Assembly (NCBI GenBank): GCA_039030555.1 | Contig: JBCCDY010000024.1 | Location: forward strand, 1-56,623 | Direction: 5' to 3' | DNA length: 56,623 nucleotides | Source: JBCCDY01 sp039030555 | GTDB taxonomy: Bacteria; Bacteroidota; Bacteroidia; Cytophagales; Cyclobacteriaceae | Part shown: positions 41,584-51,070 of the stretch, in pieces | How the letters are laid out: every line of letters begins with the position of its first letter | Numbering within the stretch: position 1 is the stretch's first letter | Position numbers and translations under genes: made by a program | The notes under the pieces: model-generated | The model's database searches: none | What the model saw: the letters and a program-made list of their open reading frames with translations, nothing else | Told to the model about the DNA's origin: nothing

Positions 41584-44500
41584 TTGACTAAGACTGCACA
41601 CATTGATCCAGTTCTGTATCAACAGTTCTTTCAACAAAGCGATATCGGGTTAATTGTAGAGGTCGATGCAAAAATCAAAGAAGCCAATACTTCAATTGCT
41701 TCAATCTTAGGTTGCGATATAAATTCTTTGATAGATTCATCATTCAATGAATTTGTATATGAGAAAGACCTATCAGAATACCTTGCTCATTGCAAAAAAC
41801 TAAACAATGGCGTTCAAAGTCATTATTCATCTGAATTAAGGCTTAAAGGACAATCTTCTAAATCCGTATGGGTAAGGGTATTTTGTCAGCAAAAACAAAT
41901 TGAAGGTTCACAATACCGTTTTATACAAATAGAGGATATAAATCAGGATGTTATCAAAAACGAAATATTCGATCATTTTGCGAGGATCATGGCAGAGGTC
42001 TCTGAGGAGTCCATTCTGGACTCCATGGTCTTAAACCTAACAAGATTACTTCATTTGAAATATGCCTTTATCGGCTTTTACAATAAAAAAGATTATTCTA
42101 TTGATGTCCAATCGATTAGTATAGATAATGAAATTCGAGATAATTTCAGTTATAGTTTAAAAGGGACACCTTGCATTGATGTAATCAACTCAGGTTGTAT
42201 TGCGCATACGAGTAAAATACAGCAAATGTATCCTGAAGATCTAGACCTGATTGAACTAAACGTTGAAGGTTACATTGGAGTGTCTCTTACCGCTACGAAT
42301 GGTGAAGTTATAGGACATGTAGTGGTTATGAATGATAAGCCGATTGAAAACCGGGATTTGATCATATCCATTTTACAAATTTACTCTGGCCGCTTAGCCA
42401 GTCAAATAGAAAACCAGGAGCAAAAGAAGCTTCTGAAAAAGAAGGAGGAGTACTATAGAAGTCTTTTTAATAACTCCTTTGAAGCTAAGCTGATATACAG
42501 TAAATCTCAAAATAAAATACTTGACGCTAACGAAGCTACTTTAAAACTATTTAAGTTTAAGAAAGAAGAATTTATAGGATTAAGTCTTGAAAATATTAAA
42601 CCCAAAAAGCTAGAAAGTGGGAAAAGCAGTGTTGATCAAATCATTGAAAATACAGAAAAGCTAAAAAGAGAAAATAGGGTATTTACCGATACACTCAGCT
42701 TAAAATCAGATGGAACTATTTTTGAAACCGAATTAGCCCTTTCTTATCTGGATAGAGCAAACGATCAGATATTGGTTTCTTATCGTGATGTATCGGATAA
42801 AAGGAGGCTTCAACGTATCATAGAAACCAGTGAAAGAAGGTATAGAAGCCTTTTTGAACATTCCTTCGACGCTATTTTAGTGACTAATATTCATAAAAAG
42901 CGTTTTGAATATTGTAATGCACAGGCTCTCAAACTTTTTAAACTTGAAAGAAACCAAATAAAAAACTATGGTCCTTTAGATGTTTTATCAAAAACTCAAA
43001 GGAATGGTTTAAAGCCTGAAGAAGTACTGATAAGAAATGTTGAAGGGGTATTAAACAGGAAATCACTTTTTTTTGAAGCCAATTTTGTAAATACAAAAGG
43101 AAGGGATTTTCAAGCGGAAGTCTCACTTCTACCAATTATTGAAGAGGAAGAGGAGTTTGCATTAGTCGTTATAAAAGATGTGTCGGAGAAAAAGGCCTAC
43201 TTAAACAAATTAGAACAAAGCGAGAAAAGGTTTAGGGGTCTTTTTGAAAACTCATTCGATGCCATCCTTCTTTACAACATTAAGCAGAATCGATTCGAGA
43301 ATAGTAACGACCGCGTTACCGAGCTTTTTAAGTACTCTAAACAAGAGCTCATGGGGATGAGCCCCCAACAAATATCAGCTCCACAGCAAAATGATGGCTC
43401 AACAAACGATTTTAACATTATTGAGCACTCTAACCAATTACGAAAAGGCGTAAAGCTTAATTTTGAATACCTCTTTAAGAAAAAGAACGGGACTCAATTT
43501 GAGGCTGAGGTCTCGCTTTTGCCCATAAAGGGCGAAGACCAGAACTATGCAATCGCCGTTATTAATGACATATCTGATAAAAAGGCTTACTTAAACAAAA
43601 TTGAGCAGGGTAAGAAAAGATTTAAAAGTCTCTTTGATTACTCTTTCGATGCTATTTTAATTACCGACATTAATAAGCTAAAGTATATTGACTGTAATCC
43701 TAAAGCGGAAAAGTTATTTGGACTCAAGAGAGAGCAGATTAATCAATATGGACCATTAGATATTTATTCAAAAAAACAGCCCGACGGGCGAACTCCAAGA
43801 CAGATAATTGATCGAAATATTGCCAGGTTAAGAAATCAAAATCCATGCTTCCACGAAGCAAATTTTATTAATGCTAAAGGAGAAGAGTTTGAAGGAGAAC
43901 AAAGTATCTTACCTATACTAGAGTTGGAAGATGGTAGCGACCATGCGATTGTTACTATTAGAGATATTTCGGCTGAGAGATCCTATCAGAGAGCATTAAA
44001 CGAACGAAAAGAATTTCTCAAAACACTCATTAACCTTAATCCTGTTCATATTCATGTGAAAAATACCAAAGGGGAGTTTCTGATGGCTAATGAAGCTGCG
44101 GCCGAGTTTTTTGGTACGAATGTTGAAAATTTAATGGGTAAGAAAGCATTTGATTTTCCCATTAGGTCGATTGATAAGAACAAGCTTTATTTATATGATT
44201 CTGAGGTAATTAACAATGAGAAACCTATCGAAATTGCATCCAGAGGGTTTTATGATACGAAAGGAAAAAGAAGGTGGTTCCAGACAAAGAAAATGCCTCT
44301 TTTTGATAACAAAGGACGTGTTGATAGAATACTATCCGTTTCCGCAGATATAACGAATCGGATAGAAATTGAGGAACAGCTCAGATCAAGCAATGAAGAG
44401 CTTCAAAAAGTAAATCAGGAACTTGACCATTTTGTATACCGTGCATCTCATGATTTAAGATCTCCGTTAGCTTCCATTCTAGGGCTAGTTAATCTTTTAA

Positions 44501-45081
44501 GATTGGAAAACCTAGGTGAGAATTCTGAGCGTTATGTAGATCATATTGATTCCCAAATCAAAAAACTCGATGCTTTTATTAAAGATATTATTAGTTATTC
44601 CCGAGTTTCCCGGCTTCAAAACACTAAAGAAGAAATCAATTTCCAGCTTTTGATCAACGACATCTTTGAAAGCCTTAAATACCATAAAAAATCCAAAGCT
44701 ATAAAGAAACACATCAGTGTTGACTTAAAAAGTACGGCTCGGTGCGACCGTAATAAGGTAAGCCTTATCCTCAGAAACCTAATTTCGAATGCGATAAAGT
44801 ATTCAAGTTCTTCAGCTAAAAACCCTTACATTAATTGCACTGTCTGCGACTCAGAAAAGAATGATGGATATAGAATCATTATTGAGGATAATGGTATTGG
44901 TATAGAAGAAGAGCAGCTCCCCAAAATTTTTGATATGTTCCACAGGGCTACTGAGGAAAGCGACGGGTCGGGCCTGGGGTTATTTATAGTAAAGGAAGCT
45001 GCCGATAAGATTAATGCCGATATTAAAGTAGAATCTACCTGGAAAAAAGGCACTAAGTTTATTATAGAGATTCCAGAATAA
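41584..45081 (+). CDS. Soluble hybrid-sensor histidine kinase with PAS/GAF array
   Basis: 1165 residues from a TTG start. No ATG or GTG occurs upstream in frame before a stop at 41515, and the first PAS domain begins a few residues in. Order: PAS 1 (8-120), GAF (126-275), PAS 2-5 starting near 287, 416, 546 and 676 with about 130 residues period and near-repeated text (RSLFEHSFDAI, RGLFENSFDAI, KSLFDYSFDAI), PAS 6 (about 808), HisKA with H956 in RASHDLRSPL, and HATPase (NAIKYSS, EDNGIGI, GSGLGLFIV). There are no membrane helices, so it senses cytoplasmic cues. No receiver domain or response regulator gene is adjacent. The PAS tandem probably arose by duplication. Confidence 0.9.
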   Translation: MTKTAHIDPVLYQQFFQQSDIGLIVEVDAKIKEANTSIASILGCDINSLIDSSFNEFVYEKDLSEYLAHCKKLNNGVQSHYSSELRLKGQSSKSVWVRVFCQQKQIEGSQYRFIQIEDINQDVIKNEIFDHFARIMAEVSEESILDSMVLNLTRLLHLKYAFIGFYNKKDYSIDVQSISIDNEIRDNFSYSLKGTPCIDVINSGCIAHTSKIQQMYPEDLDLIELNVEGYIGVSLTATNGEVIGHVVVMNDKPIENRDLIISILQIYSGRLASQIENQEQKKLLKKKEEYYRSLFNNSFEAKLIYSKSQNKILDANEATLKLFKFKKEEFIGLSLENIKPKKLESGKSSVDQIIENTEKLKRENRVFTDTLSLKSDGTIFETELALSYLDRANDQILVSYRDVSDKRRLQRIIETSERRYRSLFEHSFDAILVTNIHKKRFEYCNAQALKLFKLERNQIKNYGPLDVLSKTQRNGLKPEEVLIRNVEGVLNRKSLFFEANFVNTKGRDFQAEVSLLPIIEEEEEFALVVIKDVSEKKAYLNKLEQSEKRFRGLFENSFDAILLYNIKQNRFENSNDRVTELFKYSKQELMGMSPQQISAPQQNDGSTNDFNIIEHSNQLRKGVKLNFEYLFKKKNGTQFEAEVSLLPIKGEDQNYAIAVINDISDKKAYLNKIEQGKKRFKSLFDYSFDAILITDINKLKYIDCNPKAEKLFGLKREQINQYGPLDIYSKKQPDGRTPRQIIDRNIARLRNQNPCFHEANFINAKGEEFEGEQSILPILELEDGSDHAIVTIRDISAERSYQRALNERKEFLKTLINLNPVHIHVKNTKGEFLMANEAAAEFFGTNVENLMGKKAFDFPIRSIDKNKLYLYDSEVINNEKPIEIASRGFYDTKGKRRWFQTKKMPLFDNKGRVDRILSVSADITNRIEIEEQLRSSNEELQKVNQELDHFVYRASHDLRSPLASILGLVNLLRLENLGENSERYVDHIDSQIKKLDAFIKDIISYSRVSRLQNTKEEINFQLLINDIFESLKYHKKSKAIKKHISVDLKSTARCDRNKVSLILRNLISNAIKYSSSSAKNPYINCTVCDSEKNDGYRIIIEDNGIGIEEEQLPKIFDMFHRATEESDGSGLGLFIVKEAADKINADIKVESTWKKGTKFIIEIPE

Positions 45082-45090
45082 GAAAGAAAG

Positions 45091-45114
45091 AGCCCCTTAA
45101 AATATTAAGAGGCT
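45091..45114 (-). terminator. Hairpin between the PAS kinase and lpdA
   Basis: AGCCCCTTAA and TTAAGAGGCT form a 10-base stem with one mismatch. On the minus strand it is followed by CTTTCTTTCTT, so it mainly suits termination of lpdA; it may also end the kinase transcript. Confidence 0.55.
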
Positions 45115-45127
45115 ACCCATTGCTTTA

Positions 45128-46519
45128 TCAAATATGAATAACTTCGTCATAAGCCGCAGCTGCCGCCTCCATAACTGCTTCTGACATGGTAGGGTGAGGA
45201 TGCACGGATTTAATAATCTCATGCCCTGTAGTTTCCAGTTTCCTTGCTGCCACTACTTCTGCAATTATTTCAGTTACATTAGTTCCAATCATGTGAGCAC
45301 CTAACCACTCTCCATACTTCGCATCAAAAATAACTTTTACGAAACCATCTTTAGCACCTGCTGCACTTGCTTTTCCAGAGGCTGAAAAAGGAAATTTTCC
45401 AACTTTAATATCATAACCTGCTTCTTTCGCAGCCTTTTCAGTCATCCCTACGGATGCTATTTCCGGGGTGCAATAGGTGCAACCAGGCAGATTTCCGTAG
45501 TCGAGCGGCTCAGGGCTATGGCCAGCAATTTTTTCTACACAAAGAATACCTTCAGCTGAAGCCACGTGAGCAAGTGCAGGACCATGCACTATATCACCGA
45601 TTGCGTAAACACCATCTACATTGGTTTTATAGTAGTCGTCAACTAAAACCTTACCTTTTTCTGTTTTAACACCTACAGTCTCCAGTCCAATGCCCTCAAG
45701 ATTAGTAGCTACTCCAACAGCTGAAAGAACGATATCACATTCGAGCGTTTCTTCACCTTTCTTTGTCTTAACTTTTACTTTACATTTCTTCCCTTTGGTA
45801 TCAACAGAAGTCACTTCTGAATCAGTCATGATGGTAATTCCTGATTTTTTGAAGCTTCTTTCAAGCTGCTTGGATATTTCATCGTCCTCTACAGGAACTA
45901 TTTTTGGCATAAATTCCACGATAGTCACTTTGGTGCCAATGGAATTATAGAAGTACGCGAACTCAACACCGATTGCTCCGGAACCCACAATAACCATTGA
46001 CTCGGGCTGCTTTTCGAGCACCATTGCTTTTCTATAGCCAATGATTTTCTTATCATCGATAGGCAGGTTTGGTAACTCTCTCGAACGGCCACCAGTAGCC
46101 ACTAAAATATTTTTGGCTTTATAATCGGTTTTCTTTCCGTCCTGCTCTACCTCTACTACTCCTTTGGATTTTATTTTACCAAAACCTTCAATAGCATCGA
46201 TCTTGTTTTTTTTGAATAAGAACTGGATTCCTTTGCTCATACCATTGGCTACATCCCTGCTACGCTTCACCATACTGTCAAAGTTGACCTGAGCGTCTTT
46301 TACATCGACTCCGTAATCTGCAGCGTGTTTTATGTAATCAAAAACCTGAGCGCTTTTGAGTAAAGCTTTTGTAGGGATGCAACCCCAATTCAAACATACT
46401 CCTCCCAAAGACTCTTTTTCAATAACGCCCACTTTCATCCCTAATTGAGAAGCACGTATTGCTGCTACGTATCCACCTGGGCCACTTCCAATCACAATTA
46501 AATCATACGATGTTGCCAT
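45128..46519 (-). CDS. lpdA: Dihydrolipoyl dehydrogenase (E3)
   Basis: A 463-residue flavoprotein that reoxidises lipoamide in pyruvate and 2-oxoglutarate dehydrogenase complexes. The FAD motif GSGPGGYVAA starts near residue 11. The redox disulfide is C42-x4-C47 in GGVCLNWGCIPTK. The NAD-binding GSGAIGVEF and the C-terminal H-P-H-P-T-M-S-E with the active-site His are also present. It is monocistronic and separated from the GNAT gene by 118 bases without a gene. Confidence 0.97.
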   Translation of the reverse strand: MATSYDLIVIGSGPGGYVAAIRASQLGMKVGVIEKESLGGVCLNWGCIPTKALLKSAQVFDYIKHAADYGVDVKDAQVNFDSMVKRSRDVANGMSKGIQFLFKKNKIDAIEGFGKIKSKGVVEVEQDGKKTDYKAKNILVATGGRSRELPNLPIDDKKIIGYRKAMVLEKQPESMVIVGSGAIGVEFAYFYNSIGTKVTIVEFMPKIVPVEDDEISKQLERSFKKSGITIMTDSEVTSVDTKGKKCKVKVKTKKGEETLECDIVLSAVGVATNLEGIGLETVGVKTEKGKVLVDDYYKTNVDGVYAIGDIVHGPALAHVASAEGILCVEKIAGHSPEPLDYGNLPGCTYCTPEIASVGMTEKAAKEAGYDIKVGKFPFSASGKASAAGAKDGFVKVIFDAKYGEWLGAHMIGTNVTEIIAEVVAARKLETTGHEIIKSVHPHPTMSEAVMEAAAAAYDEVIHI

Positions 46520-46637
46520 ATTGATATTCTACTTTATCTATTCTTAAAATTTAGATGTAAAGTACAGATGAATAGGCTTAAAAAAAACTCATACTTAATT
46601 TAGAGTAGCACGAATTATTTTTTGTTTACGGTAGATT

Positions 46638-47084
46638 TTATAACCGTTTTTCGAAGCACACACTATTTACGGCTCCAAGATACTGCCCATAATTAGGGAT
46701 TTGCTCATAACCTTTTAGCTGATAAAGTCTGATTGCACTTTTCATTTCCAAACCTGTTTCCAGTATAGATCTTTTAAAAGAAAGTTCAACAGCCCAAAGT
46801 TCTAGCTCTGTAAGAATTGCACTTGCCGCTCCTAACTTCCTTTTTTCTGGCAAAACAAACATTCTTTTTATTTCAATAGTATGATCGTTATAAGGCTTAA
46901 ATGCACCACAACCGATGATAATACCATCTACCCTAAGCAGGACAACATTTTTCAAAGTTTCAATGCTATTGAATTGATTATAAAAGGCATGATCTTCTCC
47001 ATCTATCTCTGATAGAAATTCATCCAACTGATGAACAAGGTGTATGAAATCTTTATGAGTAGAATCTGTTCTGATTAATTCCAT
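46638..47084 (-). CDS. GNAT family N-acetyltransferase
   Basis: A 148-residue GNAT protein. The acetyl-CoA binding region is EIKRMFVLPEKRKLGAASAIL near residue 72-92, close to the R/Q-x2-G-x-G/A pattern, followed by ILETGLEMKSAIRLYQLKGY, which is motif B. The substrate is not predictable. It starts 12 bases after the EamA gene ends and is likely in the dusB-EamA-GNAT transcript. Confidence 0.88.
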   Translation of the reverse strand: MELIRTDSTHKDFIHLVHQLDEFLSEIDGEDHAFYNQFNSIETLKNVVLLRVDGIIIGCGAFKPYNDHTIEIKRMFVLPEKRKLGAASAILTELELWAVELSFKRSILETGLEMKSAIRLYQLKGYEQIPNYGQYLGAVNSVCFEKRL

Positions 47085-47096
47085 TTAATCTGAAGA

Positions 47097-47987
47097 CTAT
47101 TTTGAGCGATTAGCCAAATAAACTCCTAAAATTATTGTGGCCATTCCTATGAAATGACCTGTAAGTAAGTTTTCTCCATCAACGACACCCCAAACAGCCG
47201 CTACTATTGGGATGATGTAAGTAACACTACTTGCAAATACCGGAGTAGTCATTTTGACAAGACTGTTAAATAAAACTAATGCAAAAGCTGTCCCTATAAT
47301 GCCGAGAATCGCCAAATATCCCAAGGCTATCCTGGCTTCGCTACTTTGAATGATCTGATGAGTAAAATCGCTAAAACCAAGAAGGTATACCAGTCCAAAA
47401 GGAAGAACCAGAAATAGAGAAATAGAGGCTATATCTAATGATCTAACATCCTTTAAATAAACCTTAATTAAGTTAATATTGGTCCCGTAGCATAGAGTAG
47501 CCCCTATTACGAACAAGCCATAGAGGTTAATACCAACTAAATCACCACCTGAACCTGCTAAGATTAAAATAATACTTCCAATCAATCCAATCGCCAGCCC
47601 TAAACCGTCTTTTAAAGCGAACTTGAATTTGAAAAACAGGGCACCTACAGTTAATGCAAATAAGGGTGTTAATGCATTGAGTATTCCAGTAATTCCACTA
47701 GGGAGTTTTGTTTGGGCAATAGCAAACAGAAATGCAGGGATCATATTCCCCAATATGCCTGTTATGAAAAGTAGCTTTAGATTTTTCTTCTTGACGCTTT
47801 TTAATTTCCCAATAGAAAAGGGTAGCAAAGCCAGGCCAGCAAACGTAATCCTGATAGCACCGACTTCATCTGCCGAAAAGGATAAAAGCCCTTTTTTAAT
47901 CAGGATGAAAGAACTTCCCCAAATTAATGCTAAAGTTATCAGAAACCCCCAGGCTTTTACACTTACACCACCATTGTGCTGGGTCAT
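47097..47987 (-). CDS. EamA family (DMT superfamily) transporter
   Basis: A 296-residue protein with ten hydrophobic segments arranged as two EamA repeats (LALIWGSSFILIKKGLLSF near residue 15; LYGLFVIGATLCYGTNINLIKVYL near residue 155). Such proteins export small metabolites such as amino acids. The start overlaps the dusB stop by four bases, so the two are co-translated. The substrate is unknown. Confidence 0.9.
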   Translation of the reverse strand: MTQHNGGVSVKAWGFLITLALIWGSSFILIKKGLLSFSADEVGAIRITFAGLALLPFSIGKLKSVKKKNLKLLFITGILGNMIPAFLFAIAQTKLPSGITGILNALTPLFALTVGALFFKFKFALKDGLGLAIGLIGSIILILAGSGGDLVGINLYGLFVIGATLCYGTNINLIKVYLKDVRSLDIASISLFLVLPFGLVYLLGFSDFTHQIIQSSEARIALGYLAILGIIGTAFALVLFNSLVKMTTPVFASSVTYIIPIVAAVWGVVDGENLLTGHFIGMATIILGVYLANRSK

Positions 47988-48982
47988 GCGAGTTGAAGAG
48001 GCTCTGCGTGAACTTTTTCAAGTATGGATGATAGTAAGTCCATGATTTCTTTTGAATCTAATGACTCTACAAGCTTAGTCCTGATGGGTTTAAAATTGGG
48101 TATACCTCTAAAATAATTAGTGTAGTGCCTTCGCATCTCCAATATCCCTTTTCGCTCACCTTTCCATTCCAAGGAGAACTTCAAGTGTTTTTTAGTGACA
48201 TCTACACGATCATATAGAGTGGGCAAAGGAAGTTTTGTGCCGTTTTGCATATAGTGCTTAACCTGATCGAATATCCATGGATTTCCAATAGCCGCCCGCC
48301 CAATCATGATACCATCAACTCCGTACTTATTTCGATATTCTAATGCTTTTTCAGGTGAATCGATATCACCGTTTCCAAAAACAGGTATATTGATTTCAGA
48401 ATGTGATTTCACATCGGCAATGTAATCCCAGTTAGCCACTCCTTTATACATTTGCTTTCTGGTTCTTCCATGGATGGTGATGGCCTGTATGCCTACATCT
48501 TGAAGTCTCTGAACCACCTCTATGATTTTTATAGTACTATCATCCCAACCCAACCTGGTTTTAACTGTAACTGGTTTTTTGACCCTTTTTACAATTTCAG
48601 CAGTCATCTCCTGCATTTTGGGAAGGTCAAGTAATATCCCTGCACCCGCACCTTTACATGCTACTTTCTTCACAGGGCAACCATAATTGATATCAATAAT
48701 ATCAGGATCAGCTTCTTCTGCGATAGCCGCCGCCTCTCGCATCGACTCTATTTTATCACCAAAGATTTGTATCCCTATGGGACGCTCATAGTCGTAGATA
48801 TCCAGCTTTTGGAGACTTTTTGCGGCATCTCGAATTAAACCTTCTGAGGAGATGAATTCCGTATACATAAGGTCGGCACCATTCTCCTTACAAACTGCCC
48901 TGAATGGAGGATCACTTACATCCTCCATAGGAGCTAACAATAAGGGAAAATCACCGAGTTCTATATTTCCAATCTTAACCAA
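47984..48982 (-). CDS. dusB: tRNA-dihydrouridine synthase
   Basis: A 332-residue flavin-dependent enzyme that reduces uridine in tRNA. Motifs: LAPMEDVSDPPFRAVCKE at the start, DINYGCPVKKVACKGAGAG near 95 with the catalytic Cys, TVKTRLGWDD, TIHGRTRKQMYKG, and GIMIGRAAIGNPWIF near 225. It begins the minus-strand transcript and overlaps the EamA gene. It shares a divergent promoter region of 38 bases with the CPBP gene. Confidence 0.93.
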   Translation of the reverse strand: MVKIGNIELGDFPLLLAPMEDVSDPPFRAVCKENGADLMYTEFISSEGLIRDAAKSLQKLDIYDYERPIGIQIFGDKIESMREAAAIAEEADPDIIDINYGCPVKKVACKGAGAGILLDLPKMQEMTAEIVKRVKKPVTVKTRLGWDDSTIKIIEVVQRLQDVGIQAITIHGRTRKQMYKGVANWDYIADVKSHSEINIPVFGNGDIDSPEKALEYRNKYGVDGIMIGRAAIGNPWIFDQVKHYMQNGTKLPLPTLYDRVDVTKKHLKFSLEWKGERKGILEMRRHYTNYFRGIPNFKPIRTKLVESLDSKEIMDLLSSILEKVHAEPLQLA

Positions 48983-48995
48983 AACTCTTTTCTTC

Positions 48996-49012
48996 TATTT
49001 TTGCCAAAAATA
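48996..49012. promoter_or_regulatory. Overlapping divergent -7 elements of dusB and the CPBP gene
   Basis: TATTTTTG at 48996-49003 points right toward the CPBP start at 49021. CAAAAATA at 49005-49012 is the same element pointing left toward dusB at 48982. Both match TAnnTTTG exactly and together form a palindrome. Clear -33 boxes are lacking on both sides. Confidence 0.5.
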
Positions 49013-49020
49013 CATTTAAA

Positions 49021-49959
49021 ATGTCGAAAGCCGAAGATCCTTCTGATAAGCTTCCCTTACGTTCTACCCTTTCCGTGATTTTACTCTCCTTTGGTGGCTT
49101 TTTGGCTGTAGGCCCTGTAGTTGGTATTCTCGTAGCTTCAGTTTTCTATGGTTTTGATTTTGAAAAAGTGATGCAATTATTAAGTACCATAGGTTCGGAA
49201 GACTCATTTCGCCTACCCTTACTTTTAATTCAGGGAATAGCTTCCTTAACGGGCTTCGTATTGATCCCTTATTTCTTTTTCAGAAAAAGGACTGAATCAC
49301 TAATCTTTTCGCAAGAACTCGACTTATCTAAAATAGTCTTATGGACACTTTTAGTCTTTTTTATTATACTCAGTTTTATGGGTATAAATGCAGTGGTCAT
49401 CGACTGGAATGCATCGATTGATTTTCCCTCATTTATGGATGGTTTTGAAAAGTGGGCCAAACAATCTGAAAAGCAGGCAGAGGTTAGCACTCAGTTTTTA
49501 ATTAATTTCTCAGGCTGGTTCGAGTTTTTATTAGGGCTAATCGTTATTGCAATCATTCCGGGAGTTGGGGAAGAAATAGTTTTCAGAGGTATTCTTCAAA
49601 AACAATTGAACTACCATTGGAAAAACCCCCATTTAGCTATTTGGATCTCCGCAATACTATTTTCAGCATTTCATTTTCAATTCTACGGTTTTGTACCCAG
49701 AGCGTTCTTAGGTGCTCTTTTTGGTTATTTGTACTTGTGGTCGGGGCACTTGATCGTACCCGTTATTGGTCATGTTATAAATAATGGCTTTACACTGACC
49801 ATGGCTTTCTTACATTCCAGAAAATTGATTGAATTCGATATCCAGGAAACTGAATATGAGTTCTCTCTAATTCCTTTTTTAGCATCATTATCCTTGTTTT
49901 TAGTTTTTATCCTCTATTTTAGAAGGTTAATGAATATAGAGAAAGCCTCTCATGCGTAA
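49021..49959 (+). CDS. CPBP family intramembrane metalloprotease (CAAX/Abi type)
   Basis: A 312-residue membrane protein with about seven hydrophobic segments. The Abi/CPBP motifs are present: GVGEEIVFRGILQ near residue 178 (Glu-Glu pair), FSAFHFQFYGFVPRAFLGALFGYLYLWSG near residue 218 with the His, and HVINNGFT near residue 250. All three catalytic motifs look intact. Roles in the family include prenyl-protein processing and bacteriocin immunity. The DUF2007 gene overlaps its end by eight bases. Confidence 0.88.
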   Translation: MSKAEDPSDKLPLRSTLSVILLSFGGFLAVGPVVGILVASVFYGFDFEKVMQLLSTIGSEDSFRLPLLLIQGIASLTGFVLIPYFFFRKRTESLIFSQELDLSKIVLWTLLVFFIILSFMGINAVVIDWNASIDFPSFMDGFEKWAKQSEKQAEVSTQFLINFSGWFEFLLGLIVIAIIPGVGEEIVFRGILQKQLNYHWKNPHLAIWISAILFSAFHFQFYGFVPRAFLGALFGYLYLWSGHLIVPVIGHVINNGFTLTMAFLHSRKLIEFDIQETEYEFSLIPFLASLSLFLVFILYFRRLMNIEKASHA

Positions 49960-50161
49960 TTGGCAGAAAGTCTACGAACACGAAGTATGGTATAAGGCTG
50001 AGATGGTAAAGTCAATTTTAGACGACAACAACCTTAATCCAGTAATTCTGAACAAAAGAGATTCGGCATATAATACCTTCGGGAAATACGAAATCATGGT
50101 TCCGCCTGATCATGTACTAAGGGCTATCAAAATCATAAATGATGAAACGACCCTTAGGTAG
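49952..50161 (+). CDS. DUF2007-like small protein
   Basis: A 69-residue protein beginning MRNWQKVYEHEVWYKAEMVK, with NPVILNKRDSAY and YEIMVPPDHVLRAIKII. This is the layout of DUF2007 putative signal-transducing proteins, which have a ferredoxin-like fold. It overlaps the CPBP gene by eight bases and cdsA by about 20, so it is the middle of a translationally coupled trio. Confidence 0.8.
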   Translation: MRNWQKVYEHEVWYKAEMVKSILDDNNLNPVILNKRDSAYNTFGKYEIMVPPDHVLRAIKIINDETTLR

Positions 50162-50987
50162 AATATATACTTATAACAATCTGACTCAACGTATTTTAGT
50201 AGGACTTGCAGGTGCTTCCATACTTATTCCTTCCATAATCATAAGTGAATGGAGCTACTTCGCCGTATTTCTGGTAATCTATATTTTAACACAACTTGAA
50301 TTCTACAAAGTAGCTGGTTTAGATGGTTTTTTGCCCTTAAAAACATGGGGAACACTGTCAGGAGCTGTTACTTTTACCTTGACATTCCTTATTCAGGGGC
50401 ATACCCTTGACGATATCTGGTATTTTTTACTGCTCCCCTTTTTCTATGGGAATTTCTTCATCAAGCTATATAAAAAAGATTCCATAAAACCCTTCACCAG
50501 CATTGCACTAACCATTTTAGGGCTCATTTACGTAGCCATTCCGTTCTCACTTATTAATTTTTCGGCATATACTTATGGCCCATATCGTTATTCGATCGTT
50601 CTGGGTATTCTTATGATCCTTTGGGCTAGTGACGTGGGAGCTTATTTTGCTGGAGTACGTTTTGGGAAAAGAAAATTATTCGAAAGGGTTTCCCCAAAAA
50701 AAACGTGGGAGGGCTTTTTAGGGGGTATGTTTTTGGCCTGTCTTATGGCCTACTCATTCTCTCGTTTTTTTGATGTGCTCAACTTTTGGAAATGGATTGT
50801 GCTGGCCATTATAATTGTTATTACGGGAACATACGGTGATTTGATAGAATCGATGTTTAAGAGAAGTATGAAAATTAAAGACTCTGCCAGCTCCATACCT
50901 GGCCACGGTGGATTCCTGGACCGATTTGATGCCCTTCTTATCGCATCTCCGTTTATTACGGCATTTTTAAGATTAACATTATTTTAA
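50142..50987 (+). CDS. cdsA: Phosphatidate cytidylyltransferase
   Basis: Makes CDP-diacylglycerol from phosphatidate and CTP, the precursor for phosphatidylserine and phosphatidylglycerol. About 281 residues with seven or eight hydrophobic segments. The CTP transferase signature is KRSMKIKDSASSIPGHGG followed by FLDRFDALL near the C-terminus, and WASDVGAYFAGVRFGK and SPKKTWEGFLGG are also typical. Two adjacent ATG codons occur (50139 and 50142). The start overlaps the DUF2007 gene. psd lies 1.4 kb further on, so phospholipid synthesis is locally concentrated. Confidence 0.95.
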   Translation: MKRPLGRIYTYNNLTQRILVGLAGASILIPSIIISEWSYFAVFLVIYILTQLEFYKVAGLDGFLPLKTWGTLSGAVTFTLTFLIQGHTLDDIWYFLLLPFFYGNFFIKLYKKDSIKPFTSIALTILGLIYVAIPFSLINFSAYTYGPYRYSIVLGILMILWASDVGAYFAGVRFGKRKLFERVSPKKTWEGFLGGMFLACLMAYSFSRFFDVLNFWKWIVLAIIIVITGTYGDLIESMFKRSMKIKDSASSIPGHGGFLDRFDALLIASPFITAFLRLTLF

Positions 50988-51070
50988 TCACTTATTTTCA
51001 AGAAAAGGGTTTATATAACTGCTCATTTTTCTAATTTCGCAAACGTTTTAAATCTAAAGAATAGTAGTTT

